Of a stretch of DNA of 64,000 nucleotides, positions 57,485 to 64,000 are shown piece after piece. A program made the position numbers and the translations under genes. Under the pieces are notes generated by a model. That model did not search any database and had not been told where the DNA came from. It saw only the letters and a program-made list of their open reading frames with translations. This DNA is from Pseudomonas sp. UBA6562 (GTDB lineage: Bacteria; Pseudomonadota; Gammaproteobacteria; Pseudomonadales; Pseudomonadaceae), in the NCBI RefSeq assembly GCF_002434265.1, contig NZ_DJJS01000007.1, positions 769,652-833,651 on the forward strand, in the 5' to 3' direction. Position 1 is the first letter of the stretch. Each line of letters begins with the position of its first letter.

Positions 57485-60400
57485 TCAAATGTGCGGTGCG
57501 TCGAACAGCTGCGTAGAGGCCTGCCGCGCCGCGACCTCGCGGGAAAAGGCTTCCCACTGCGCTCGCATGTGCGGCTCCAGCTCACGGGCCAGCTGGGCGG
57601 GATCTTTGACATCGCCCTGGACCGTGATCTGTAGGCTCGGCTTGAACTCAAATTGCTGCTCTACCTTGGGCGCGGCTGCCTTGGCCGGCGCCGGCGCTTT
57701 GGCGAGTACGGCCGCTGTCTGCGCCGGCGGCACGGCCAGCTCCCGCACCAGATCACCCAGCGCTGCAGGTGGCGGCGCCTTAGCCGGCAGCACCAACGGG
57801 CTAGCAGGCCTGTCGGTAGCCCTGGGCAATTTCAGCGCTGCCTGCACGGCAGGCGGTAGGGGCGGGCCGCTGTCGTCCTGGCGCTCTACCGGTCTTTTTG
57901 GTGGAACCAGATCTGCGCCAGGGAAGCGCACCTGTTGAGCCGGCAATGCCGGCACCATGAACGCGGCCCCATAGCCCGGGGCGGGCGGATCGTATGTAAC
58001 CTTCTGATCGCCGGCGGGCTTGGCCTGCTGACCCACCGCCTCACCGACAGTAGGCAATAGCTGCGCAGGCGGCACCGCCGCAGACACGGCCGGCTTGGGC
58101 ATGGCCTCTGCTGGCCTGGCCAGCGCCTTTACCTCGACCTGCCCGGGCTGGCTTGGCGTCACCGGCGGTAGAACTACCGGACCAGGCTTGACCACTACAG
58201 GCGGGACCGTGGCCCCGCCGGCGGGCTTGGCCTCGATCGGTACCGCCGGTTGACCTGGCGCCGCCGGCGGTAGGACTACCGGACTAGGCCTGACCACTAC
58301 AGGCGGGACCGTGGCCGCGCCGGCGGGCCTAGCCTCGATCGGTGCCGCCGGCTGACCTGGCGCCGCCGGCGATACGACCACCGGACTAGGCTTGACCACC
58401 ACCGGTGAAGCGGCGGCCGCGTCTGTGGGCTTGGTTTCGGCTGGTCCAGTCTGCTGGCTGGCTTCCGCCGGCGGGGGCTGCTTGGATTCGTCCTTGTCTT
58501 CGTCGTCAGACCCAAACAACTTTTTACCCAGCCAGCTGCCGCCGGCTTCGCCGCCCAGGCTGCCGAGGTAAGCCCCGACCGCACCGCCGATCGCCGTACC
58601 CAAAATCGGTACGACGGACCCGATCGCTGCTCCAGCAGCGGCGCCGGCGAGGGTGCCCGCCAGGCCGCCAGCGGCGCCGCCATACCCTTCGGCCTTCTCG
58701 TCCTGAGTTTCGGCGTTCTGGTAGGTGTCAACCGCGTTGATTCCAGCTTCCAGCAAGGCACCCCCAGGGATACCTTTACTCACGGCGCCCAACTTGCCGA
58801 CCATGCCGGTCAGGCGCGCCATGCGGCCCGGTACCGGTCGTGGTGGCGGCGGCGGTGGCGGTGTCGGCGGCGGGCTTGGTGGTCGACCGGCGCCGTTGCG
58901 GCCGGACCTGCGTCGGCGCGATCCGCGCCGGCGGCCTTGGCCACCTTGCCCCGGGCCGGCCGGCGACCCGCCTACAGCACCTCCGATGGCACTGGCGTTA
59001 ACCACAAATACCTTTTGCGGCTCACCACTACCGCCGTCACCATCGTTGGCCGCTCCGTCCTCGTCAGGGCGCAGCAGATCGAGCACTTTCAGCCCGGTGT
59101 CCATCAGGCTAAAGGGCTTTTTGCCGCCCTCCTCGGCAGCATCGGCACCTTCATTTTCAGGCTCGGCCGCGTCCTTGCCTCCAAGCGCTTTGATTCCGCT
59201 TGCCAGCAGGCCAAGGGCAATTTCCCGCTTGCTCTTGGGCTGGTCGTCACCATCCCCGTCAGCATCACCAGCTCCAGGGTTGGTGACGAAGACCTTTTGC
59301 ACCTCCCCGGGCTTTCCGGTACGCCCAAGCAACGCACCGCGACCAATGTTCAGCAGCCCCTTACCAATTTTGAAGGCGCTGAACACGGATTTTAGCGCTA
59401 TGAAGCCTGCACCAACTGCCACCATGCCGGCGACGACAGGCTTGGAGTTGTCCGATAGCTCAGTAAAGCCCTGGGCCGTAGCAGTGATGGCCTTAGCCAC
59501 CCCATCAGTCATCGGCCGGATGGCATCGCCAATGCTGCGCATCGAGTCGTTGACCGACTGCATTGTCTCCGCCCACAGCTGCGAAGACGTTTCCCGGCGC
59601 TCAGCCAGGTTCTTGTCGAGAATCCCCGACGCCTTTCGGGAGTCGGCTTTTAACTCTTCGTACAGCCCCCGGTTCTGCCCGTAGGCGGTGAGCGCTGCCT
59701 TGACCTGCATGTCGGCAAAGATGTCGCCGGTGCGCAAGGTTTTTTCCAAGGCATCGAGCGCGGCCCGGGCTTTCTCTGGATCGACCTCCTTGTCGATTTT
59801 GGCCTTGGCCTGCTCGATCTTCTCAGCCTTGGCAGGGTCGGTCGCCTTGACGTATTTCATGGCCAGGGCCATGGACGCCTCGATAACGTTCATGCCCTTC
59901 TGCAGGCCCGTATTGAGCGAGGCCTGATAGTCGATGCCGGCGTCTTTGTAAGCCTTGACCACGTCGCCGGCGCCTAACTTCTCCATCCAGTTCTTGAAGT
60001 TGTTGGCCGCTTCATCCGAACTGCCGGCAGTCTTCATCTGCACTTGCAGCATCGAGCCGAGCGAGGTCACGGCATCCAGGCCGGTAATCCCGTTCTTCTC
60101 CATGCCTGCGAGCAGCTGCGGAAACCACTTGGCCATGTCGCTGGCTTCGAAGCTGCCCGCCTGGCCTTGATAGGCGATCGCCTCAAGGGCCTGCTGCATG
60201 ACCTTGGGGTCAGTGATCTTGGCGTTCTGCTCAAGCGCCTGAATCATCGACGCCGTGTCGACCCCCGATGCGCCCTGCCCGATCGCAAACTTGGCCGCGA
60301 CTGGGGCATACGACAGCGCCTTGTCCAGCTCCATGCCGGCGCCCACCAGCTGGTTGACCAGATCCGCCACGTCGTTGCGCGACATGCCGGTATTGCTGGC

Positions 60401-60928
60401 CGTGTCGATCACCGTACGGTTTAGCTGGGCTTCTTCTGGCTTGTTGACGATGTCGGCCTTGATCGCAATGTCACGGATAATCGCCTGATAGTCCGCGCTG
60501 ATCTTGGCCGGCACAGTGACCAGGCCGGTGGCCACCACCGCCTGCCCAAGGCTCGACTTGAGCGAGGCCCGGCCCTGCTCGACCTGCTGGTGCCCTTTCA
60601 TCTGCAAGTCGGACGCCCTGGCCACCTGACCGAGGCGTGCGTACTCCGATGCAAGCCTGCCCACCTCGACGCCTTGCTTGCGCAGGGCGTTGTTGTTGGC
60701 CTCCAGCCTGTTGAGCAGCTTGCTTGCATTGGCGGCGCCGCTTTCATGGGCTTTGCGCCACTCGTCGCGCAGGCGCATGGTCTCGCCGATCATGCCCTTG
60801 AGGGCCTTGGCCTTGTTGCCTTGCTTCTCCAGCTTGTCGATGCGGCCTTCGACGTTCTTGAACGCGGCGCCGACCGACGAACTGACGGCGCCGCCGATCA
60901 CCACTGCTAACGCCAGTTTGCTCGACAT
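57485..60928 (-). CDS. Phage tail tape-measure protein
   Basis: A 1147-aa P2 gpT-like protein: N-terminal coiled coil, then the TMP core (TVPAKISADYQAIIRDIAIK; TASNTGMSRNDVADLVNQLV; AYQGQAGSFEASDMAKWFP), a transmembrane-like Gly/Ala segment (GGLAGTLAGAAAGAAIGSV), then a roughly 350-residue Pro/Ala/Val-rich tail with tandem 34-residue repeats. The C-terminus ends in an amphipathic segment. It measures tail length and guides assembly. The low-complexity tail is unusual for P2 relatives. Confidence 0.88.
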   Translation of the reverse strand: MSSKLALAVVIGGAVSSSVGAAFKNVEGRIDKLEKQGNKAKALKGMIGETMRLRDEWRKAHESGAANASKLLNRLEANNNALRKQGVEVGRLASEYARLGQVARASDLQMKGHQQVEQGRASLKSSLGQAVVATGLVTVPAKISADYQAIIRDIAIKADIVNKPEEAQLNRTVIDTASNTGMSRNDVADLVNQLVGAGMELDKALSYAPVAAKFAIGQGASGVDTASMIQALEQNAKITDPKVMQQALEAIAYQGQAGSFEASDMAKWFPQLLAGMEKNGITGLDAVTSLGSMLQVQMKTAGSSDEAANNFKNWMEKLGAGDVVKAYKDAGIDYQASLNTGLQKGMNVIEASMALAMKYVKATDPAKAEKIEQAKAKIDKEVDPEKARAALDALEKTLRTGDIFADMQVKAALTAYGQNRGLYEELKADSRKASGILDKNLAERRETSSQLWAETMQSVNDSMRSIGDAIRPMTDGVAKAITATAQGFTELSDNSKPVVAGMVAVGAGFIALKSVFSAFKIGKGLLNIGRGALLGRTGKPGEVQKVFVTNPGAGDADGDGDDQPKSKREIALGLLASGIKALGGKDAAEPENEGADAAEEGGKKPFSLMDTGLKVLDLLRPDEDGAANDGDGGSGEPQKVFVVNASAIGGAVGGSPAGPGQGGQGRRRGSRRRRSGRNGAGRPPSPPPTPPPPPPPRPVPGRMARLTGMVGKLGAVSKGIPGGALLEAGINAVDTYQNAETQDEKAEGYGGAAGGLAGTLAGAAAGAAIGSVVPILGTAIGGAVGAYLGSLGGEAGGSWLGKKLFGSDDEDKDESKQPPPAEASQQTGPAETKPTDAAAASPVVVKPSPVVVSPAAPGQPAAPIEARPAGAATVPPVVVRPSPVVLPPAAPGQPAVPIEAKPAGGATVPPVVVKPGPVVLPPVTPSQPGQVEVKALARPAEAMPKPAVSAAVPPAQLLPTVGEAVGQQAKPAGDQKVTYDPPAPGYGAAFMVPALPAQQVRFPGADLVPPKRPVERQDDSGPPLPPAVQAALKLPRATDRPASPLVLPAKAPPPAALGDLVRELAVPPAQTAAVLAKAPAPAKAAAPKVEQQFEFKPSLQITVQGDVKDPAQLARELEPHMRAQWEAFSREVAARQASTQLFDAPHI
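58163..58405 (-). repeat. 102-bp tandem repeats inside the tape-measure gene
   Basis: Unit starts recur at 102-bp steps (the string ACCACTACAG at 58191 and 58293, a diverged copy at about 58395). They encode 34-residue repeats of the type PSPVVLPPAAPGQPA. Copies differ by a few bases, so the expansion is recent but not brand new. Confidence 0.8.
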
Positions 60929-60945
60929 CAGCTATCCCCCGGGCT

Positions 60946-61122
60946 TTAGTCCGAAAGCCACCACACCATGTCGGCAAACGTCATGGTCATAATCTCGGTG
61001 GCGGAAAAATTCAGCTCAGCAGCCAGACGCTTGGCCAGCTGCTTTTGCACAGTGGGGCTGAACTCAGCGTTCGCTGACCAGAAAGCGGTAGCCCAGCTTG
61101 ACGCGCTCGTAGTCCTTGAGCG
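60946..61122 (-). CDS. E'-like frameshift extension of the tail assembly chaperone
   Basis: In the +1/-2 frame relative to gpE an open frame runs through the E stop and ends at TAA (60946-60948). It encodes NAEFSPTVQKQLAKRLAAEL and ends ADMVWWLSD, matching the E' type of P2-like chaperones. The next in-frame stop upstream is at 61123-61125, so any shift must occur between there and the E stop at 61066. I see no classic slippery run; independent start at a GTG is an alternative. Confidence 0.55.
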   Translation of the reverse strand, partial: RSRTTSASSWATAFWSANAEFSPTVQKQLAKRLAAELNFSATEIMTMTFADMVWWLSD

Positions 61123-61357
61123 TCATGTTTTCCCAGTCCTTACTCCCTACCTGGGCCAGGGAGGCGAACAGGTTCAGTTCGAGCTGTTCGTTATCAGACC
61201 CGCATGCCGCCGTGGCGGCGCGCATGTCGCGCACAGTGGGCGTGCGCATATGCAACGAATCAACCGTGGTGCCGTTGAGTTCGGTGGGGGTACTCAGCTT
61301 AATGGTGACGCCGTCAGCGGCGACGGAGAGGAAGGCAGGGGCGATTTTATTGGTCAT
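61064..61357 (-). CDS. P2 gpE-like tail assembly chaperone
   Basis: A 97-aa protein: LSTPTELNGTTVDSLHMRTP, TVRDMRAATAACGSDNEQLE, and DYERVKLGYRFLVSER, the P2 gpE pattern. Placed between FII and the tape-measure gene as in all P2 relatives. It has an E'-like downstream frame at 60946. Confidence 0.88.
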   Translation of the reverse strand: MTNKIAPAFLSVAADGVTIKLSTPTELNGTTVDSLHMRTPTVRDMRAATAACGSDNEQLELNLFASLAQVGSKDWENMTLKDYERVKLGYRFLVSER

Positions 61358-61402
61358 GGTGCAAGATCCTTGATTCGAATGTGATAGAGGTGAAAGAGAG
61401 CC

Positions 61403-61912
61403 TTACAGGCCCAGGTCAGCGCGCTGGCTGGCCAGCTGGTCGACGCCGTCGATAACGCGGCGCATGCCTACCGGGTCGATCTCGTACACCGTGCGGCCGC
61501 CGACTTCGAGCTTGTAGAAGGTCACTGCGACGTTGTGCTTGATCTCGGCCTTGTCGCCGGCCTTCCAGTCGCCCATGTCGACCTCTTTCAGCGAGCCGCG
61601 CAGGGTGACGATTACGGGGGTGGTCTTGCCGCCCTGGCCTTTGAACGAGCCTCGGAACGTGCCGTTGAACGCCTTGCCATCGGCCAGGCCGAAGAATTTC
61701 AGCGACTCGCGGCGGACGCCAGTGGTGACAAACCCGGCCTCCATCTTTTCCATGCCCTGATCCATCTCGATCGGCATGTCCATGCCGCCAACGCGATGGT
61801 CTTCGGTCTTGAGGGTGAGCTTGGGCAGGGTCAGGCTTGGAACATCGCCCTGGAAGCTGATGCCGTCTGCGAACAGGTTAAAGTTGGCCAGGGTTTCGGG
61901 AATCATTGCCAT
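61403..61912 (-). CDS. Tail tube protein FII
   Basis: A 169-aa P2 FII-like tube protein: MAMIPETLANFNLFADGISF, VGGMDMPIEMDQGMEKMEAG, and VGGRTVYEIDPVGMRRVIDG. Polymerises into the rigid inner tube inside the sheath. 12 bp after the sheath gene. Confidence 0.92.
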   Translation of the reverse strand: MAMIPETLANFNLFADGISFQGDVPSLTLPKLTLKTEDHRVGGMDMPIEMDQGMEKMEAGFVTTGVRRESLKFFGLADGKAFNGTFRGSFKGQGGKTTPVIVTLRGSLKEVDMGDWKAGDKAEIKHNVAVTFYKLEVGGRTVYEIDPVGMRRVIDGVDQLASQRADLGL

Positions 61913-61924
61913 GCTGTGCGCTCC

Positions 61925-63085
61925 TTAAGCGTTGTCGAGGATTTCGTTCAGGTACTGATCGGTGACTTCCACGCGGAAGTTGGGGTTTTCGGCCGGCGGC
62001 ACGTCGGTGAAACGAATGTTCCAGTACACCTTGCCCTGGCCCAGTTGAGAGGCCGTGTTGAGGTCAGGATCTGCGTAGACTTCGAAGTTGATCACTGCCC
62101 CCTGCGCTTTGAGATCGCGCATGAAGGATTGCAGGCCCTCGGTCACGTCCTTGACGTAAGTGGCCGTGATCGAGCGGTCGACCGCCCATTTGTGCCCTGC
62201 CTGAATGGCATCCATGATGATGTCCAGGGTGCGCACCCGCGTGACGAACGCCCATTTCGCATCGCTCGACAGCGTGCGGTTGCCCCACAGGCGGAACCCG
62301 TCGTCGCGAATGATCGTTGCCACATTGGCGTTATTGAGCAGGTTGGCCCGGCAAGTCTCGTCGCCGTCCAGAAACTCCACCGAGCGCGTGGTGCCGGTGA
62401 TCCCGACCAGTTCCTTGTTGGAAGGCGATGCCCAGAACCCGTAGTTGGCATCGGTCCAGGCAAACACGCCGGCGGCCCAGGCCGAGGCCGGCGCGTCGAC
62501 CGTGGTGCTGGACGTGGTGTCCCAATACTGCACACCGGGGTCGACCATGAAGGCGCGCTTGGCGCCAAAGTTCTTGGCGTAGGCTTTGGCCGCTTCGTCG
62601 GTCGTGCCCGGGCCGTCGATGATGGCCAGGCCGCGCAGCTTGTCGGCCAGGCTTACCAACGCGGTGCCCACGGGCAGGGCCGAGCTGTGCTTGGGTGCAA
62701 TCAGCAGCCGAGGCTGGGCATTGAAGCGGCTCTTGCCGTCCAGCAACGCCTGCAGGCCGGTACGCTTGCCGTTGGCCAGCACGCCGCCGATGATCGCCGA
62801 AGCCTGCGCCGCCGCTTCGGCCACCTTGGCGACGCCACACGCGACGATTACAGCCTTGGATCGGGTAAAGACGGCGATGCAGGCCTTGGTGATCGCAGCG
62901 TCTGGCCCCCAAGCCGAAACCGCTTCGCGCTCGGTGGTGATCAGCACCAGGTCATTGGCCTGTGCGGTGAAGGCCGGCGCCGGGGTAAACGTGTCGACCA
63001 GGCCAATGATCGAGGACGACGGCAGGGAGATGTTGCGCGCGCCGGTGTCGACGCTCGTTACGGTAACGCCGTGGAAGAAACTCAT
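61925..63085 (-). CDS. Contractile tail sheath protein FI
   Basis: A 386-aa sheath protein: MSFFHGVTVTSVDTGARNIS, LPSSSIIGLVDTFTPAP, DDGFRLWGNRTLSSDAKWAF and the C-terminal YWNIRFTDVPPAENPNFRVE. ATG 63085 with GGAGAT upstream is chosen over 63118. The sheath implies a myovirus or R-type tailocin. Its subunits contract to drive the tube through the envelope. Confidence 0.93.
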   Translation of the reverse strand: MSFFHGVTVTSVDTGARNISLPSSSIIGLVDTFTPAPAFTAQANDLVLITTEREAVSAWGPDAAITKACIAVFTRSKAVIVACGVAKVAEAAAQASAIIGGVLANGKRTGLQALLDGKSRFNAQPRLLIAPKHSSALPVGTALVSLADKLRGLAIIDGPGTTDEAAKAYAKNFGAKRAFMVDPGVQYWDTTSSTTVDAPASAWAAGVFAWTDANYGFWASPSNKELVGITGTTRSVEFLDGDETCRANLLNNANVATIIRDDGFRLWGNRTLSSDAKWAFVTRVRTLDIIMDAIQAGHKWAVDRSITATYVKDVTEGLQSFMRDLKAQGAVINFEVYADPDLNTASQLGQGKVYWNIRFTDVPPAENPNFRVEVTDQYLNEILDNA

Positions 63086-63108
63086 GGATGGATCTCCAGA
63101 TATGCGAA

Positions 63109-63128
63109 AGCCCCGCATGCGGGGCTTG
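63109..63128 (-). terminator. Hairpin after the fibre-assembly gene (first)
   Basis: AAGCCCCGCATGCGGGGCTT is a perfect palindrome between the fibre-assembly and sheath genes. Confidence 0.6.
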
Positions 63129-63146
63129 TGGTACTGCGGAAATGAA

Positions 63147-63170
63147 AACGCCCCGTCAGTGCGGGGCGTT
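63147..63170 (-). terminator. Hairpin after the fibre-assembly gene (second)
   Basis: AACGCCCCG (63147-63155) pairs with CGGGGCGTT (63162-63170), followed on the minus strand by TTCATTT. With the adjacent palindrome it separates the fibre genes from the tail-tube operon. Confidence 0.65.
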
Positions 63171-63844
63171 TATTCGGTTTGCGAAGCCAGCCACGTGGCC
63201 AGCGCTTCGTCGTTCGGGCTGCTCGGCCAGTCGTCGTCGGCCGGTGCGCTGGTGGTGATATCCAGTCGGCTCAGCTGGACGCGGTAGACCTTCCACGCTT
63301 TGAGTGCGGCCGTTTCGGCCTCGCTGGCCATGTCCAGATCGACGGCATCTTGCAGGGTGTTGATGCGTCCCGTTGCGTACTGGTTGGCCAGCAACTGCTT
63401 GCGGTAGGCCGTGCGGCGCGCCGCCTCAGCAATGGCCGCCTCGTCCGGCACCCACTTGTCTTCCTGCCAGGTGTCGAACGCCGTTTCCGGCGCCTGGGCG
63501 GTGTAGCCGTCCGGCAGATCGCCCAGTTCTTGCCACCGCTGCGGCTCGCCGGTTTTGGTGCTGTACACCAAAGCGCCGCGATGGTCGGCCACAAGCTGCC
63601 AGGCCTTGCCATCCTCGACCGCGACCGCTACGAAGCCTTCCACTACTTCCGGCGGCTCCAGTTGGCAGCTATGCGCTGGAAACAGCCACTCACCCGGCTC
63701 CAAGGGGCTGGGGTCGGCCAAACCGCTCGACAGGAATTCACCCGTGCTTGGTGCCAGGTTGCAGATCTGCGGGGCCATGACGCCCGGCAACTGCCACCAG
63801 GGCGTTAGGTCGTCGGTGGAGTTGGTGGTTTCTTGCTCTTGCAT
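63170..63844 (-). CDS. Tail fibre assembly protein
   Basis: A 224-aa chaperone of the phage fibre-assembly family: PEVVEGFVAVAVEDGKAWQL, HRGALVYSTKTGEPQRWQEL, and a helical C-terminus (AYRKQLLANQYATGRINTLQ; LDMASEAETAALKAWKVYRV). Start ATG 63844; the frame to 63874 adds non-conserved residues. It lies directly after the fibre gene, as expected for a fibre-specific chaperone. Confidence 0.85.
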   Translation of the reverse strand: MQEQETTNSTDDLTPWWQLPGVMAPQICNLAPSTGEFLSSGLADPSPLEPGEWLFPAHSCQLEPPEVVEGFVAVAVEDGKAWQLVADHRGALVYSTKTGEPQRWQELGDLPDGYTAQAPETAFDTWQEDKWVPDEAAIAEAARRTAYRKQLLANQYATGRINTLQDAVDLDMASEAETAALKAWKVYRVQLSRLDITTSAPADDDWPSSPNDEALATWLASQTE

Positions 63845-63858
63845 GGTGCGGTCCTGTC

Positions 63859-64000
63859 TCAGTATTTGATGCACGGCAGATAGGCGGTGTTGTACGGGCG
63901 CGCCTCGCTCTCACCGGACGCGGCGATAATGACGGAGTGCTTGTGAGCCCCGCCCGAGCTGGTGGAAATGGTTTGGTATCCGTCGCTTTCTTGGTCGCCG
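63859..64000 (-). CDS. Tail fibre protein, C-terminal end (partial)
   Basis: The frame enters from outside the window and ends at TGA 63859-63861. The last residues read SSGGAHKHSVIIAASG and RPYNTAYLPCIKY, the typical His-containing tip and NxAYLPCIKY end of phage and tailocin fibres. It determines host range. The fibre-assembly gene begins 15 bp downstream. Confidence 0.82.
   Translation of the reverse strand, partial: GDQESDGYQTISTSSGGAHKHSVIIAASGESEARPYNTAYLPCIKY

Overview
The window looks like a fluorescent Pseudomonas chromosome, most likely of the P. putida group. This rests on uniformly GC-rich coding DNA, the families present (GabP permease, MocR regulators, HBM-type chemoreceptor, YidQ lipoprotein, rulAB-type SOS polymerase) and a Pseudomonas-type REP hairpin. 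No 16S or housekeeping marker is present, so the species is not fixed.

Layout. 1-10.4 kb is core metabolism: the end of a DUF4432-like gene, an MFS exporter with a divergent LysR regulator, a GABA-type permease (gabP) and a MocR regulator across a 650-bp gap, an isochorismatase-like protein lacking its catalytic Cys, a stand-alone PBP2 and an XdhC-like protein. 10.5-17.4 kb is signalling and small stress-like genes: a GAF-HWE histidine kinase, a lone GAF protein, several tiny hydrophilic proteins, an STN-domain lipoprotein and a soluble twin-PAS chemoreceptor. 17.4-19.5 kb holds a LysR regulator and a paired DUF606 transporter.

19.7-33.3 kb is one metabolic island. Leftward run gmaS-mgsABC-amtB; rightward run (XRE-cupin regulator) purU-folD-mgdABCD. 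Together they form the N-methylglutamate route for using methylamine: uptake (AmtB), gamma-glutamylmethylamide (GmaS), N-methylglutamate (MgsABC), then oxidation to glutamate plus a one-carbon unit (MgdABCD) that FolD and PurU carry to formate. The two control regions carry related GGAAA/TTTCC repeats, probably operators of the XRE-cupin protein. Automatic annotation would call these genes glutamine synthetase, glutamate synthase and sarcosine oxidase.

34.08-36.48 kb holds the most unusual locus: an atypical, isolated tRNA-Asn(GUU)-like gene, with a C discriminator, a mismatched anticodon stem and an encoded CCA, followed after only 13 bp by a 771-aa protein of unknown function that has no Shine-Dalgarno sequence. 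It looks like an RNA-protein unit.

36.5-48.7 kb mixes a chemoreceptor, a GNAT / FMN reductase / AhpD-like operon with a divergent MocR regulator, an umuDC/rulAB SOS polymerase operon with a clear LexA box, a diguanylate cyclase without an I-site, and an esterase. 48.7-52.5 kb is scarred DNA with an IS66 transposase remnant, a phage tail-tip-like fragment and an integrase fragment. 52.5-64 kb is the lysis end and tail module, on the minus strand, of a P2-like prophage or R-type tailocin: tail fibre, fibre assembly, FI, FII, E/E', tape measure, U, X, D, endolysin, and Rz with an embedded Rz1. Two single-domain response regulators sit beside a duplicated Rz fragment. The window stops before any capsid genes would appear, so prophage and tailocin cannot be separated.
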